From NCBI GenBank assembly GCA_016873575.1, contig VGWY01000043.1, forward strand, positions 1 through 14,391: a DNA stretch of 14,391 nucleotides, read 5' to 3'. The stretch is from Nitrospira sp. (GTDB lineage Bacteria > Nitrospirota > Thermodesulfovibrionia > Thermodesulfovibrionales > SM23-35). The notes under the pieces are model-generated. The model was not told the origin of the DNA. It saw only the letters and a program-made list of their open reading frames with translations, and made no database searches. Of the stretch, positions 1-6,391 are shown piece after piece (positions within the stretch are counted from its first letter, which is position 1; the number at the start of each line of letters is the position of its first letter). Position numbers and translations under genes: made by a program.

Positions 1-63
1 CTCTCCTGCGTCTTCAGCAGATTTGAAATGCTGTGGTATGGATTCCTTTTTATTTTTTTTCAT
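1..63 (-). CDS. CopG/BrnA-like antitoxin, N-terminal fragment
   Basis: The frame starts at ATG 63-61 on the minus strand and runs off the left edge, giving 21 residues: MKKNKKESIPQHFKSAEDAG plus E. The segment resembles the N-terminus of CopG-type antitoxins (typically I-P-x-F-K-S-x-x-E-x-x-x-F-W), which neutralise BrnT-like toxins and repress their own operon. An AAGGAG ribosome site lies about 10 nt upstream, inside the toxin gene, and the start overlaps the toxin's 3' end by 14 nt, so translation is probably coupled. Toxin-before-antitoxin order matches brnTA operons. The DNA-binding ribbon-helix-helix region lies outside the window, so the family call rests on a short stretch and on context. 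Confidence 0.6.
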   Translation of the reverse strand, partial: MKKNKKESIPQHFKSAEDAGE

Positions 64-334
64 AGAGTTTTTTCTCCTTTTTGGTCATATCCCTTGCGCT
101 TACTATTAGTATACTCCCATTTTGTTTTAATATAAAAAACACTATCAAATATCTACCATCTCTTGTCTGTCCCATAGCAGCATACATGTCTTCCCTTTTT
201 ACATCTCCTTCCTCAATAAACCTGACCTTTGGAGAAGAATTGAGCACGTCTTCTACCTCTTCAGTTTTTACGTGATGCTTCCTCCATATTTTATCTACAA
301 AGACATCTATCCAGATTATATCCCTTATTTCCAT
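50..334 (-). CDS. brnT: BrnT-like ribonuclease toxin
   Basis: A 94-residue protein with BrnT family features: the opening I-W-I-D-x-F-V-D-K-I-W-R-K-H-H-V-K-T-E-E-V-E-D-V-L, a central Y-A-A-M-G-Q-T-R-D-G-R-Y-L-I-V-F-F and the ending I-L-I-V-S-A-R-D-M-T-K-K-E-K-K-L-Y-E. Family members are RelE-fold ribonucleases that block translation until bound by the antitoxin encoded just downstream. Length is normal for the family. The first stretch departs from the usual F-x-W-D-x-x-K-x-x-x-N form, so it is a divergent member. The ATG at 334 has a modest CAGGAT site upstream and a plausible promoter at 349-376. It overlaps the antitoxin start by 14 nt. DUF4258-like toxins are the main alternative. Confidence 0.75.
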   Translation of the reverse strand: MEIRDIIWIDVFVDKIWRKHHVKTEEVEDVLNSSPKVRFIEEGDVKREDMYAAMGQTRDGRYLIVFFILKQNGSILIVSARDMTKKEKKLYEKK

Positions 335-348
335 CCATCATCCTGAAT

Positions 349-376
349 ATTACAAATGCTACGATACATCTTTCAA
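349..376 (-). promoter_or_regulatory. Sigma-70-like promoter of the brnT operon
   Basis: On the minus strand TTGAAA (376-371) and TGTAAT (354-349) are each five of six matches to the consensus hexamers, with a 16-bp spacer, and the start codon follows 15 bp later. This would produce a very short leader holding only the CAGGAT ribosome site. It is a pattern match only. Confidence 0.45.
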
Positions 377-397
377 ATTGAAAACTTGAAACCGTTT

Positions 398-734
398 TTA
401 CGGATTTAACTGATTTTTATCCCTTCTTTTAATATACCAACCAGACCCAACAACTGCAAGCAGGCTTATTGGAAGATATGGATATTTTATGCCATACACT
501 ATAGGTGCGAGGGCAAAGCGTGTAACAATTCTCAATGCTGTTGCTTTATAAAATCAGCAATTGGCGGAGAGACTTTATAGTAGAATGCTACAAATGCTTT
601 TCCGGGAATGTTTGGTATCTCAATTTTGAATTTTGCAATTTGCAATTTAAAATTTACAATGAGTACTCTGTCACGAAACTCCCTTAATACCTGCACATGC
701 GGATCAAGGTATGAGCCATATGCAGCAGTGGCAT
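398..734 (-). pseudogene. CFI-box-CTERM protein relic, copy 1 (frameshifted)
   Basis: Read leftward from 734 this translates as A-T-A-A-Y-G-S-Y-L-D-P-H-V-Q-V-L-R-E-F-R-D, then P-G-K-A-F-V-A-F-Y-Y-K-V-S-P-P-I-A-D-F-I-K, the C-terminal module of CFI-box-CTERM proteins. The frame breaks near 553-560 (a TGA follows I-K-Q-Q-H). One frame over it continues A-L-R-I-V-T-R-F-A-L-A-P-I-V-Y-G-I-K-Y-P and a hydrophobic tail with a basic end, stopping at 398. The beginning, including C-F-I, is missing because homology ends right at the stop of the ParE-like toxin. There is no start codon or promoter. A heptamer tract at 621-660 lies inside. It is clearly a dead fragment, and is related to but diverged from copy 2 at 1296-1623. 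Confidence 0.8.
621..660. repeat. AT-rich heptamer tract inside CFI-box relic
   Basis: Degenerate 7-bp units in tandem: CAATTTT, GAATTTT, GCAATTT, GCAATTT, AAAATTT, then ACAAT. The tract adds about a dozen residues to the relic relative to copy 2, which has only a short F-K-L-E-I-P-N stretch at this place. It is one of four heptamer clusters in the window. Confidence 0.7.
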
Positions 735-1049
735 TTATTCAATAATTAAATCTTCGGACTTCAGGTATTTAAGTATATCTCTGCTTCCATGTATGACAGC
801 TACAATATAACAATCTGATTCATGAATTTTATAGATAATACGATATGACCCATATATCAATTCGCGGATTGTGTTGTCATTGAATTCTGGAACTACTCGA
901 CCACTATAAGGAAATTCTCTTAACCTCCTTGGAGCTTGAACGACTTTAAGTCCAAATCGTTCTGCGTAAAATTGGGAATCTCTTGCTATATACTCAATAA
1001 TTTTAAGGAGGTCAGTTAAGGCTGGCTCTGTCCAGATGACTTTAGCCAT
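735..1049 (-). CDS. RelE/ParE family toxin
   Basis: A 104-residue protein of the RelE/ParE fold. Visible hallmarks are the opening M-A-K-V-I-W-T-E-P-A-L-T-D-L with a following I-x-x-Y-I-A-R-D-S, the central F-P-Y-S-G-R-V-V-P-E, and the ending I-R-E-L-I-Y-G-S-Y-R-I-I-Y-K-I with V-I-H-G-S-R-D. RelE members cleave mRNA on the ribosome and ParE members poison DNA gyrase; sequence alone does not separate them here, although helix-rich ParE-like features are evident. Length is typical. Its ATG lies inside the antitoxin gene with a 34-nt overlap and an AGGA site just before it, so the two are co-translated. Its stop codon abuts the edge of CFI-box relic copy 1. Confidence 0.88.
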   Translation of the reverse strand: MAKVIWTEPALTDLLKIIEYIARDSQFYAERFGLKVVQAPRRLREFPYSGRVVPEFNDNTIRELIYGSYRIIYKIHESDCYIVAVIHGSRDILKYLKSEDLIIE

Positions 1050-1222
1050 TCCTGAACCTTTTTTTCTGCTTCTTCTTGTGAAACTACACGCCCTTCGTGA
1101 ATAGCCTGTATGCCACGTTCAATTTTCTCACGAACATACAGGTGATAATGAATATCCTCCAAAGTTGAATCATCAGGAAGAGCCTTAATTAATTCGATAA
1201 TTTGTTCTTTAACAAAACCCAT
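1016..1222 (-). CDS. Antitoxin partner of the RelE/ParE toxin
   Basis: A 68-residue acidic protein preceding the toxin in the same operon. It opens M-G-F-V-K-E-Q-I-I-E-L-I-K-A-L-P-D-D-S-T-L, continues D-I-H-Y-H-L-Y-V-R-E-K-I-E-R-G-I, and ends in G-R-V-V-S-Q-E-E-A-E-K-K-V-Q-E-W-L-K. This layout is familiar from ParD-like antitoxins whose C-terminal H/Q-E-E-x-x-x-x-x-x-x-W helix wraps around the toxin. No classical DNA-binding fold is obvious by eye, though the N-terminal helices could provide one. A strong AGAGGAG ribosome site lies 6 nt before the ATG at 1222. A small palindrome sits near the transcription start (1238-1253), consistent with autorepression. Confidence 0.8.
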   Translation of the reverse strand: MGFVKEQIIELIKALPDDSTLEDIHYHLYVREKIERGIQAIHEGRVVSQEEAEKKVQEWLKSSGQSQP

Positions 1223-1237
1223 ACCTGTTCTCCTCTC

Positions 1238-1278
1238 ATAAAGTTTGCTTTATTTTAGCACATTTCTTGTTTATTCAA
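1238..1278 (-). promoter_or_regulatory. Promoter and candidate operator of the toxin-antitoxin operon
   Basis: On the minus strand TTGAAT (1278-1273) and TAAAAT (1257-1252) are separated by 15 bp, a little short for sigma-70. Immediately downstream and overlapping by two bases is the inverted repeat ATAAAG-CAAA-CTTTAT (1253-1238), a natural operator position for antitoxin autorepression. The AGAGGAG ribosome site follows. Confidence 0.45.
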
Positions 1279-1295
1279 TTTCCATTCTGAACAGC

Positions 1296-1623
1296 TTATG
1301 GTTTCTTTCTCCTGAGCGATATGAAGATACCTATCAATAAAATAAGTCCTAAGCTCAATGGATACTTTATTCCATAAACCACCGGCGTCAATGCCCATCT
1401 TGTAACAGTCCTCAATGTCTCATGCTCCCTTATATAATCCGCTATTGGTGGAGAGACTTTATAGTAAATTGCTACAAAAGATTTTCCTAAATAATTCGGG
1501 ATTTCTAACTTGAAACTATTAATGAGCCATTTGTCCCTGAACTCCCTCAGAACCTGCACATGCGGATCAAGATATGAGCCATAGGCAGCAGTGGCAATAA
1601 AACAAAAATTGCGAGGATTTCAT
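1296..1623 (-). pseudogene. CFI-box-CTERM protein relic, copy 2
   Basis: The open frame 1619-1296 reads C-F-I-A-T-A-A-Y-G-S-Y-L-D-P-H-M-Q-V-L-R-E-F-R-D, then L-G-K-S-F-V-A-I-Y-Y-K-V-S-P-P-I-A-D-Y-I-R-E-H, a hydrophobic helix and R-R-K-K-P: an intact CFI-box-CTERM module with its membrane anchor. This module normally ends large secreted proteins, and nothing large precedes it. A TGA lies at 1622-1620 in this frame. An ATG at 1623-1621, with a GGGGGA ribosome-like site and a good leftward promoter at 1718-1690, begins M-K-S-S-Q-F in the neighbouring frame. Removing one T from the T5 run (1608-1604) would join it to C-F-I and give about 108 residues. It is either a collapsed gene with a frameshift or, if the base is a sequencing error, a mini CFI-box protein. 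An internal ATG at 1559 gives 87 residues but omits the C-F-I motif. Confidence 0.75.
1552..1596. repeat. 45-bp direct repeat matching 689-733
   Basis: The stretch 1552-1596 and the stretch 689-733 differ at only 2 of 45 bases and are in the same orientation; they encode the shared T-A-A-Y-G-S-Y-L-D-P-H part of the two CFI-box relics. They flank the toxin-antitoxin pair, so recombination between them would remove the pair as an approximately 863-bp unit. Confidence 0.85.
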
Positions 1624-1689
1624 TCTTTTCCCCCAAACACTTTAAGACTATAGAAACAGAGATGCTTTAAACCCTTTTTTAGCATTTTC

Positions 1690-1718
1690 ACTTTATATAA
1701 ATGTCAGGGGTTTGTCAA
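1690..1718 (-). promoter_or_regulatory. Leftward sigma-70-like promoter before CFI-box relic 2
   Basis: A perfect TTGACA (1718-1713, minus strand) is followed after 17 bp by TAAAGT (1695-1690), or after 15 bp by TATAAA (1697-1692). It points at the M-K-S-S-Q-F start at 1623. It appears to be the surviving promoter of the collapsed CFI-box gene. Confidence 0.45.
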
Positions 1719-1747
1719 GGTACTTTTCACCATATGCCACCGTAACA

Positions 1748-1840
1748 TAACCCTTCAGTGGTAGCCGCAACCTTCAGGTTGCGACATTAACGCAGGCTAA
1801 AGCCTGCGGCTACAAATTTCCATCCGACACTGAATGGTTA
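1748..1840. mobile_element. Miniature palindromic repeat, copy 1
   Basis: The outer ends TAACCCTTCAGTG and CACTGAATGGTTA form an imperfect inverted repeat. The 54-bp core 1760-1813 begins GGTAGCCGCA and ends TGCGGCTAC, with the inner hairpin GCAGGCTAAAGCCTGC. The core matches copy 2 (7834-7887) at all but three positions. There is no coding capacity. No flanking duplication is visible here, so this looks like an older insertion than copy 2. The rest of the gene-free stretch 1624-1931 holds the leftward promoter and the inverted repeat at 1891-1936; I see nothing else in it. Confidence 0.8.
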
Positions 1841-1888
1841 ATTCGTTTTAGCCTCATAGGCTCTGTCACAACGCGAATCCTATTATTC

Positions 1889-1936
1889 TTGACATATATA
1901 TCGTCATTTGTCATTCTATATGACGATATATATGTC
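1889..1936 (+). promoter_or_regulatory. 17-bp inverted repeat and -35 box at the ATPase gene start
   Basis: GACATATATATCGTCAT (1891-1907) and its exact reverse complement (1920-1936) are separated by 12 nt. The left arm overlaps a perfect TTGACA (1889-1894); a -10 is not obvious at ideal spacing (best TTCTAT at 1914-1919). The right arm contains two in-frame ATG codons (1920 and 1932). No ribosome site precedes any candidate start. It could be a repressor operator over the promoter, or an mRNA hairpin hiding the start codon. Confidence 0.6.
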
Positions 1937-3095
1937 ATATAGAACAGATACAGAATCTAAACCTTATATTGAGAGAACCCTGGATATTTCTGCACTTCTC
2001 AGGAAAAAATCGTATTTTCTTTTTGGTCCCCGCCAGACAGGTAAAACCTTTCTCATAAGGCACACGATGAAGAATGTAAGAATCTATGATTTACTCGATA
2101 CATCAATCTATCTGGCACTTAGTCAAAACCCGGGCCGAATTGCACAGGAATTGACATCCCGGGATCGCATTGTCGTGATAGATGAAATTCAGCGTCTCCC
2201 TGTTTTGTTGAATGAGGTGCACCGTCTTATTGAAGAACTCAATATCCGTTTCCTGCTCACAGGATCGAGTGCGCGTAAGCTCCGCAGAGGGGGTGTTAAT
2301 CTTCTGGGAGGACGTGCACGAACAAAATACCTGCATCCGCTCACTTACAAGGAATTGAAAGGTCATTTTGACCTTAACAGGGTAATGAAGCGAGGCCTGT
2401 TGCCATCGATCTATTTTTCAGATGATCCCCGTGCTGACCTTCATGCTTACACCGGGTCATATTTTCAGCAGGAGATTGTTGCTGAGGGGGTGATTAGAAA
2501 TATTCCGGCCTTCAGCCGCTTTCTCAGGGTAGCAGCCCTATGTAACAGCACGATTGTAAATTTTACCAGCATTTCCAATGATGCACAGGTTGCACGTACT
2601 ACTGTTTATGAATATTTCGAGATTCTCAAGGACACATTGGTTCTCCATGAGCTTTCATCATGGCGCAAGACAAGCAAAAGGAAGCCCATTGCCTCTTCCA
2701 AGTTTTATTTTTTTGACATTGGGGTTGTTTCGATACTTCAGGGCAGGGAGTTCAGGCAGGGCACACCGGAGTCTGGTGAGGCATTCGAGACATATCTCAT
2801 GCATGAACTCGTCAGTTACTGTGACTACCTTTCTGGCGAACCTTTGAGTTACTGGCGTTCAACATCTGGTTACGAGGTGGACTTTATCCTCGGTGATCAC
2901 ACAGCGATAGAAGCTAAAGCCAAAGAAAATATATCTATACAAGATATCAAATCACTTAAGGCTCTTGCCGAGGAAAAGTCACTGAAGCGGTTTCTCTGCG
3001 TAAGCCTTGAGCCGAGGATGAGGAAGATAGATGGAATTGTTGTTCTGCCATACAGAGAATTCCTTGAAGCGCTCTGGACAGGAGAGTATTCATAA
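1932..3095 (+). CDS. AAA+ ATPase with DUF4143 nuclease-like C-terminal domain
   Basis: A 387-residue protein of the ATP-binding/DUF4143 family. Residues 32-39 form Walker A (G-P-R-Q-T-G-K-T), about 80-85 Walker B (I-V-V-I-D-E), followed by a sensor-like L-L-T-G-S-S-A-R-K-L. A winged-helix-like stretch occurs near N-D-A-Q-V-A-R-T-T-V-Y-E-Y-F. The C-terminal domain has E-A-F-E-T-Y-L-M-H-E-L and the PD-(D/E)xK-like E-V-D-F-I-L then A-I-E-A-K-A-K. Family members are widespread, often recently transferred, and of uncertain role; mobile-element or stress functions have been suggested. Start choice: TTG 1908, ATG 1920 and ATG 1932 share the frame and all lack a ribosome site; 1932 gives the N-terminus closest to relatives. 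It is a lone gene, convergent with the cyclase 43 bp away. Confidence 0.9.
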   Translation: MSYRTDTESKPYIERTLDISALLRKKSYFLFGPRQTGKTFLIRHTMKNVRIYDLLDTSIYLALSQNPGRIAQELTSRDRIVVIDEIQRLPVLLNEVHRLIEELNIRFLLTGSSARKLRRGGVNLLGGRARTKYLHPLTYKELKGHFDLNRVMKRGLLPSIYFSDDPRADLHAYTGSYFQQEIVAEGVIRNIPAFSRFLRVAALCNSTIVNFTSISNDAQVARTTVYEYFEILKDTLVLHELSSWRKTSKRKPIASSKFYFFDIGVVSILQGREFRQGTPESGEAFETYLMHELVSYCDYLSGEPLSYWRSTSGYEVDFILGDHTAIEAKAKENISIQDIKSLKALAEEKSLKRFLCVSLEPRMRKIDGIVVLPYREFLEALWTGEYS

Positions 3096-3138
3096 TCTGC
3101 AAAATTTACTCTCATCCCTCATTAATATATTAGGCAAT

Positions 3139-5262
3139 TCACTTCGTTTTTGCTATATAAACCCCGTCCCATTGAGGGTCTGGAGGGTTATCTATATATT
3201 CAGTGCACCGGTCAGCAAAGACACTTGAAGGCTCATCACTGTAATCCTTAATAAGGCTTTGGAATATTTCCTTTGCATCCTTAAACTGCTGTTTCCTGTA
3301 AAGACTTAATGCCTCTTCAAACTTTTTTATTATTTCCACATCGATACCCTGTGATAATTCATATATAATTAACGGCTTATCCTTGCCTTTCACCTTTATC
3401 AGATCAAGTTTTCTGAATTGTAATAAGCCGGGCGCTGAATGCTGAACGCTGAATGCATTGAGATGTTTGACTGTAAATTCGCTGATTATGATGTTTGTTT
3501 TATAAATCTTGTTTAATCCTTCAATCCTTGATGCAAGGTTGACGGTATCGCCAATTGCTGTGTAATCAAACCTCACATCTGTCCCCATGTTCCCAACAAT
3601 TACGTCTCCTGTGTTTATGCCAATTCCAATATCAATTTCTATAAGGCCCTTTTGTTTGAAATTCGTATTTAACTCTTTCAATTTTTCTACCATCTCAAGA
3701 GCAGTTTTACATGCCAGGACAGAATGATTCGCAATCTTTAGCGGTGCATTATAGAGTGCCATTATTGCATCGCCTATGTATTTATCGAGAGTACCCCGGT
3801 GTTTGAGGACTATCTGAGTCATGGGGCTTAGATATTGATTGAGCAACAACACGAGGTTTTCTGGAGAAAGCCTTTCAGAAATAGATGTAAAGTCCCTTAC
3901 ATCAGAAAACAGGATAGTTATTTCTCTTCGTTCCCCACCGAGTTTAAGTGCATCGGGATTCTTCATAATCTCGCTAACGAGGTCATGCGAGACATAGCTG
4001 GTGAAAGCCTTTTTAAGAAATCTACTCTGTTTTTCCTCTATCAGGTTCCTGTATGCCTCTGAGACGAGATATGTCATGCCTATAGAGATAACGGGAAAGA
4101 TAATCCCTGTATTCAAAAAATAATGGGCGAACTGGAAATAATTGATTGAAAAATATATAACCAAAACCCCTACATAGGATATGAGGGCAACGAATGTCCT
4201 GTGGATTAAACTTAAAATGATGGATAGCAGAATGGGAAAGAGTATAACAAAGGCTATCTCTAATGATATGACCCATCCATTCCTGATTATGAATCTGTTC
4301 TGGAGCACATTTGACGCCACTGTGGCGTGAATCTCAACTCCAGGCAGAACAGGGTCTACAGGAGTTGCCCTCACATCAGAGATGCCTATCTCCGTAGCAC
4401 CTATAAAGGCAAGGGTATCTTTCAGTGCATCATGATGAAGGCGATTATTTATTACATCTGTAGCGGAGATTGTTTGAAAAGTTCCCTGCTTGCCATAATA
4501 ATTGAGTGTGAGCCTGCCTGATTCATCAACAGGGATTCGTCTATCTCTCAACAAAAGACCATCTACTCCATACGAAGCAACGTCGAGGATAATCTCATTC
4601 CCAAGGTAATGACGGAGTGCTGAGAGAGGTAGTGAAGGATACATTTCTCCCCCATAGAGCATCGCGAGGTTTGATGTCCTCATTATTCCATCCTTATCAG
4701 GTATAATATTAAAGAAACCTGAATTTATAGATGCCTTTGAGATAGGGGGTATATTTGTTTCAACATAAGGATATGTTACAACAGGCACCTGAGTAACATT
4801 TCCACGCATCCTTATAATCTTTATTCTTGATGGTTCAAGCAGTTCTAAAGATGCAGATTGTTGACTCTCCTCTTCAGATCTAAAAAAGTAACCGGCAATC
4901 ACATTGCCGCTTTTTTGTATAGCATCTGAAAGTGCAGTATCAGAATCAGGATTTGATGGCTCTGAAAAGACAATATCAAGTGCAACGGTTTTCGCACCGT
5001 ATGATTTCAGATTTTCTATGAGCCTGGCAATAACCTTTCTATCCCATGGCCACCTGCCAAGTTCATTAATGCTTTTTGCATCTATGGCAACAATAACTAT
5101 TCTACTGTCTGGTTTTACCTCTCCCCTTGTCCTGAATCCCGCATCTTTAAGCTTGAGGTCAAGGGAAGTGAAAAAATCTATCTTCTGCAAGTAGAAAAGG
5201 ATCGTGAGGACAGATGCTGCGATGGCTATAATGAGAAATATCGTGAGTCTGTGAAATTTCAT
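3139..5262 (-). CDS. CHASE2-domain class III adenylate cyclase
   Basis: A 707-residue membrane enzyme that should make cAMP from ATP in the cytoplasm in response to an extracytoplasmic signal. Order: TM helix about 6-25; CHASE2 sensor about 30-320 (D-L-K-L-K-D-A-G-F-R, I-V-I-V-A-I-D, W-P-W-D-R); three TM helices about 330-400; catalytic domain about 445-635. Metal-binding D454 (F-S-D-V-R-D-F-T) and D498, adenine-selecting K494 (L-D-K-Y-I-G-D), T568 where many have Asp (the class IIIb pattern), and transition-state N575 and R579 (V-N-L-A-S-R-I) are all present, so it looks active. A TPR-like helical tail (640-690) and W-D-G-V-Y-I-A-K-T-K end it. A heptamer-derived insert lies at about residues 602-611. 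The ATG overlaps the fecR-like stop as ATGA, with TTGGAG upstream, so they are co-translated. Confidence 0.93.
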   Translation of the reverse strand: MKFHRLTIFLIIAIAASVLTILFYLQKIDFFTSLDLKLKDAGFRTRGEVKPDSRIVIVAIDAKSINELGRWPWDRKVIARLIENLKSYGAKTVALDIVFSEPSNPDSDTALSDAIQKSGNVIAGYFFRSEEESQQSASLELLEPSRIKIIRMRGNVTQVPVVTYPYVETNIPPISKASINSGFFNIIPDKDGIMRTSNLAMLYGGEMYPSLPLSALRHYLGNEIILDVASYGVDGLLLRDRRIPVDESGRLTLNYYGKQGTFQTISATDVINNRLHHDALKDTLAFIGATEIGISDVRATPVDPVLPGVEIHATVASNVLQNRFIIRNGWVISLEIAFVILFPILLSIILSLIHRTFVALISYVGVLVIYFSINYFQFAHYFLNTGIIFPVISIGMTYLVSEAYRNLIEEKQSRFLKKAFTSYVSHDLVSEIMKNPDALKLGGERREITILFSDVRDFTSISERLSPENLVLLLNQYLSPMTQIVLKHRGTLDKYIGDAIMALYNAPLKIANHSVLACKTALEMVEKLKELNTNFKQKGLIEIDIGIGINTGDVIVGNMGTDVRFDYTAIGDTVNLASRIEGLNKIYKTNIIISEFTVKHLNAFSVQHSAPGLLQFRKLDLIKVKGKDKPLIIYELSQGIDVEIIKKFEEALSLYRKQQFKDAKEIFQSLIKDYSDEPSSVFADRCTEYIDNPPDPQWDGVYIAKTK
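3434..3456. repeat. Heptamer tract inside the cyclase gene
   Basis: Three units GCTGAAT, GCTGAAC, GCTGAAT and the first bases of a fourth lie in frame in the catalytic domain, encoding N-A-F-S-V-Q-H-S-A just after V-K-H-L. The stretch sits between two conserved blocks where related cyclases have a short loop. Confidence 0.65.
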
Positions 5263-6329
5263 TTCTCCAATATGTTCAATATTGTCTCTACGTTGCCGTT
5301 ATATCTTCCTGATGGGTATTCCTTTTTATACTGGAGCATTCTTTCCTTTGCCTGATTATTGAATCTTAGCTCATAAAGAGTCATCCCTGTTAGGTAAAGG
5401 GCGTTTTCTCTCTGAGGTGCCTTGGGATATTCTTCGAGGATGAGGAGATATTCAGCAAGTGCTGCCTCCGGGTTCCTAAGAAATCTTGAATATACTGCCC
5501 CTCTTTCGAGTCTTGCGTCGCTCCTTATCTCCTGCATTGTTGTAAGGTCAAGGGCTATCTGGAATACATACATTGCCTCGTCATATTTTCCTGAATCCGC
5601 TAAATAGTGGCCATAGTTTATATTCCATCTAGCGATTATGTGGGGGAGATTATTTGATAGCTCCCAATCCTTTGGAGGTTCTGCCGCAGTTATCTTCTCA
5701 AAGTCCTTTTTTGCAGTATGAAGTGGGGTATCGGGCATAACCTCCACAGGGTCTATTGGAGTATATCCCCTCGTATTCTGAACCATGGTGTCAACACTTA
5801 ATGGTTTTGTCGTGATTGTATCTCCAGATATCTCAGCTACCCCTTCATTGCCAAAAAAGACATTGGCTTGTCCCTGGCTCATCATCAAGAACTCAGTCCC
5901 CTTTATGCCTGCAACAGCCGTTGGACTCTTCACCCTGTAATCTACCAGTTCGCCGGCAAGTCGGGTAACTGAGGCCCTGAGTTTTCCCTGTGTAACGCTG
6001 AATATACCATCTTTTTTGTTTTTGCCAATAACAAATTCTGTTATCTCAAGCTCTGTATTATTTGACAGGGTTAGTTTGCTTCCGTCAGACAGTGACAATA
6101 CTGCCCACCCATCAGTACCTGTCTTTATCCAGTAGCCTTTTTCAACTGCGGTTCCCTTTTTAGCAGTCTGGTAGGGAATATTATTTTTCTCCCTGTAAGA
6201 TACATTTCCGCTCATTTCATGAATCTTGCCCACGGCACCCGCACTGTATGAGGGTATGGCGTAAATCAATAGAAGTATGAAAATGAAAAGAAATACCATT
6301 CCGTTTATGTTTTTATCTCGCATAGACAT
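5259..6329 (-). CDS. Secreted FecR-domain protein with TPR repeats
   Basis: A 356-residue exported protein. Residues 11-29 form a strongly hydrophobic signal segment ending S-Y-S-A, with cleavage likely near residue 30. Residues 33-190 are a FecR-type beta domain: G-K-I-H-E-M-S-G-N-V, the G-Y-W-I-K-T-G-T-D-G-W-A-V-L block, L-S-D-G-S-K-L-T-L, and V-K-S-P-T-A-V-A-G-I-K-G-T-E-F. Residues 230-350 are TPR-like helix pairs (Y-L-A-D-S-G-K-Y-D-E-A, N-P-E-A-A-L-A-E-Y). Unlike classical FecR it has no cytoplasmic anti-sigma part, so a periplasmic scaffold or sensor role is more likely. An excellent GGAGG site sits 8 nt before ATG 6329; the second ATG at 6323 is less well placed. Its stop overlaps the cyclase start, which suggests it feeds signals to the CHASE2 domain; that link is inference. 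Confidence 0.9.
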   Translation of the reverse strand: MSMRDKNINGMVFLFIFILLLIYAIPSYSAGAVGKIHEMSGNVSYREKNNIPYQTAKKGTAVEKGYWIKTGTDGWAVLSLSDGSKLTLSNNTELEITEFVIGKNKKDGIFSVTQGKLRASVTRLAGELVDYRVKSPTAVAGIKGTEFLMMSQGQANVFFGNEGVAEISGDTITTKPLSVDTMVQNTRGYTPIDPVEVMPDTPLHTAKKDFEKITAAEPPKDWELSNNLPHIIARWNINYGHYLADSGKYDEAMYVFQIALDLTTMQEIRSDARLERGAVYSRFLRNPEAALAEYLLILEEYPKAPQRENALYLTGMTLYELRFNNQAKERMLQYKKEYPSGRYNGNVETILNILEK

Positions 6330-6391
6330 CTTTGTGCCCTCCTTTGAAAAAAATTAAACTCCTGTGTCCAAGTGCTATTTTACCATTCCCT

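Noticed and set aside
1296..1559. The 87-codon frame as a normal small gene
   Set aside because: Its ATG is inside the CFI-box module, which extends upstream in the same frame without a start; it is better read as a relic.
1748..1840. Target-site duplication around the first miniature repeat
   Set aside because: The flanks do not match at 8 bp or nearby lengths, unlike copy 2; it was not claimed.
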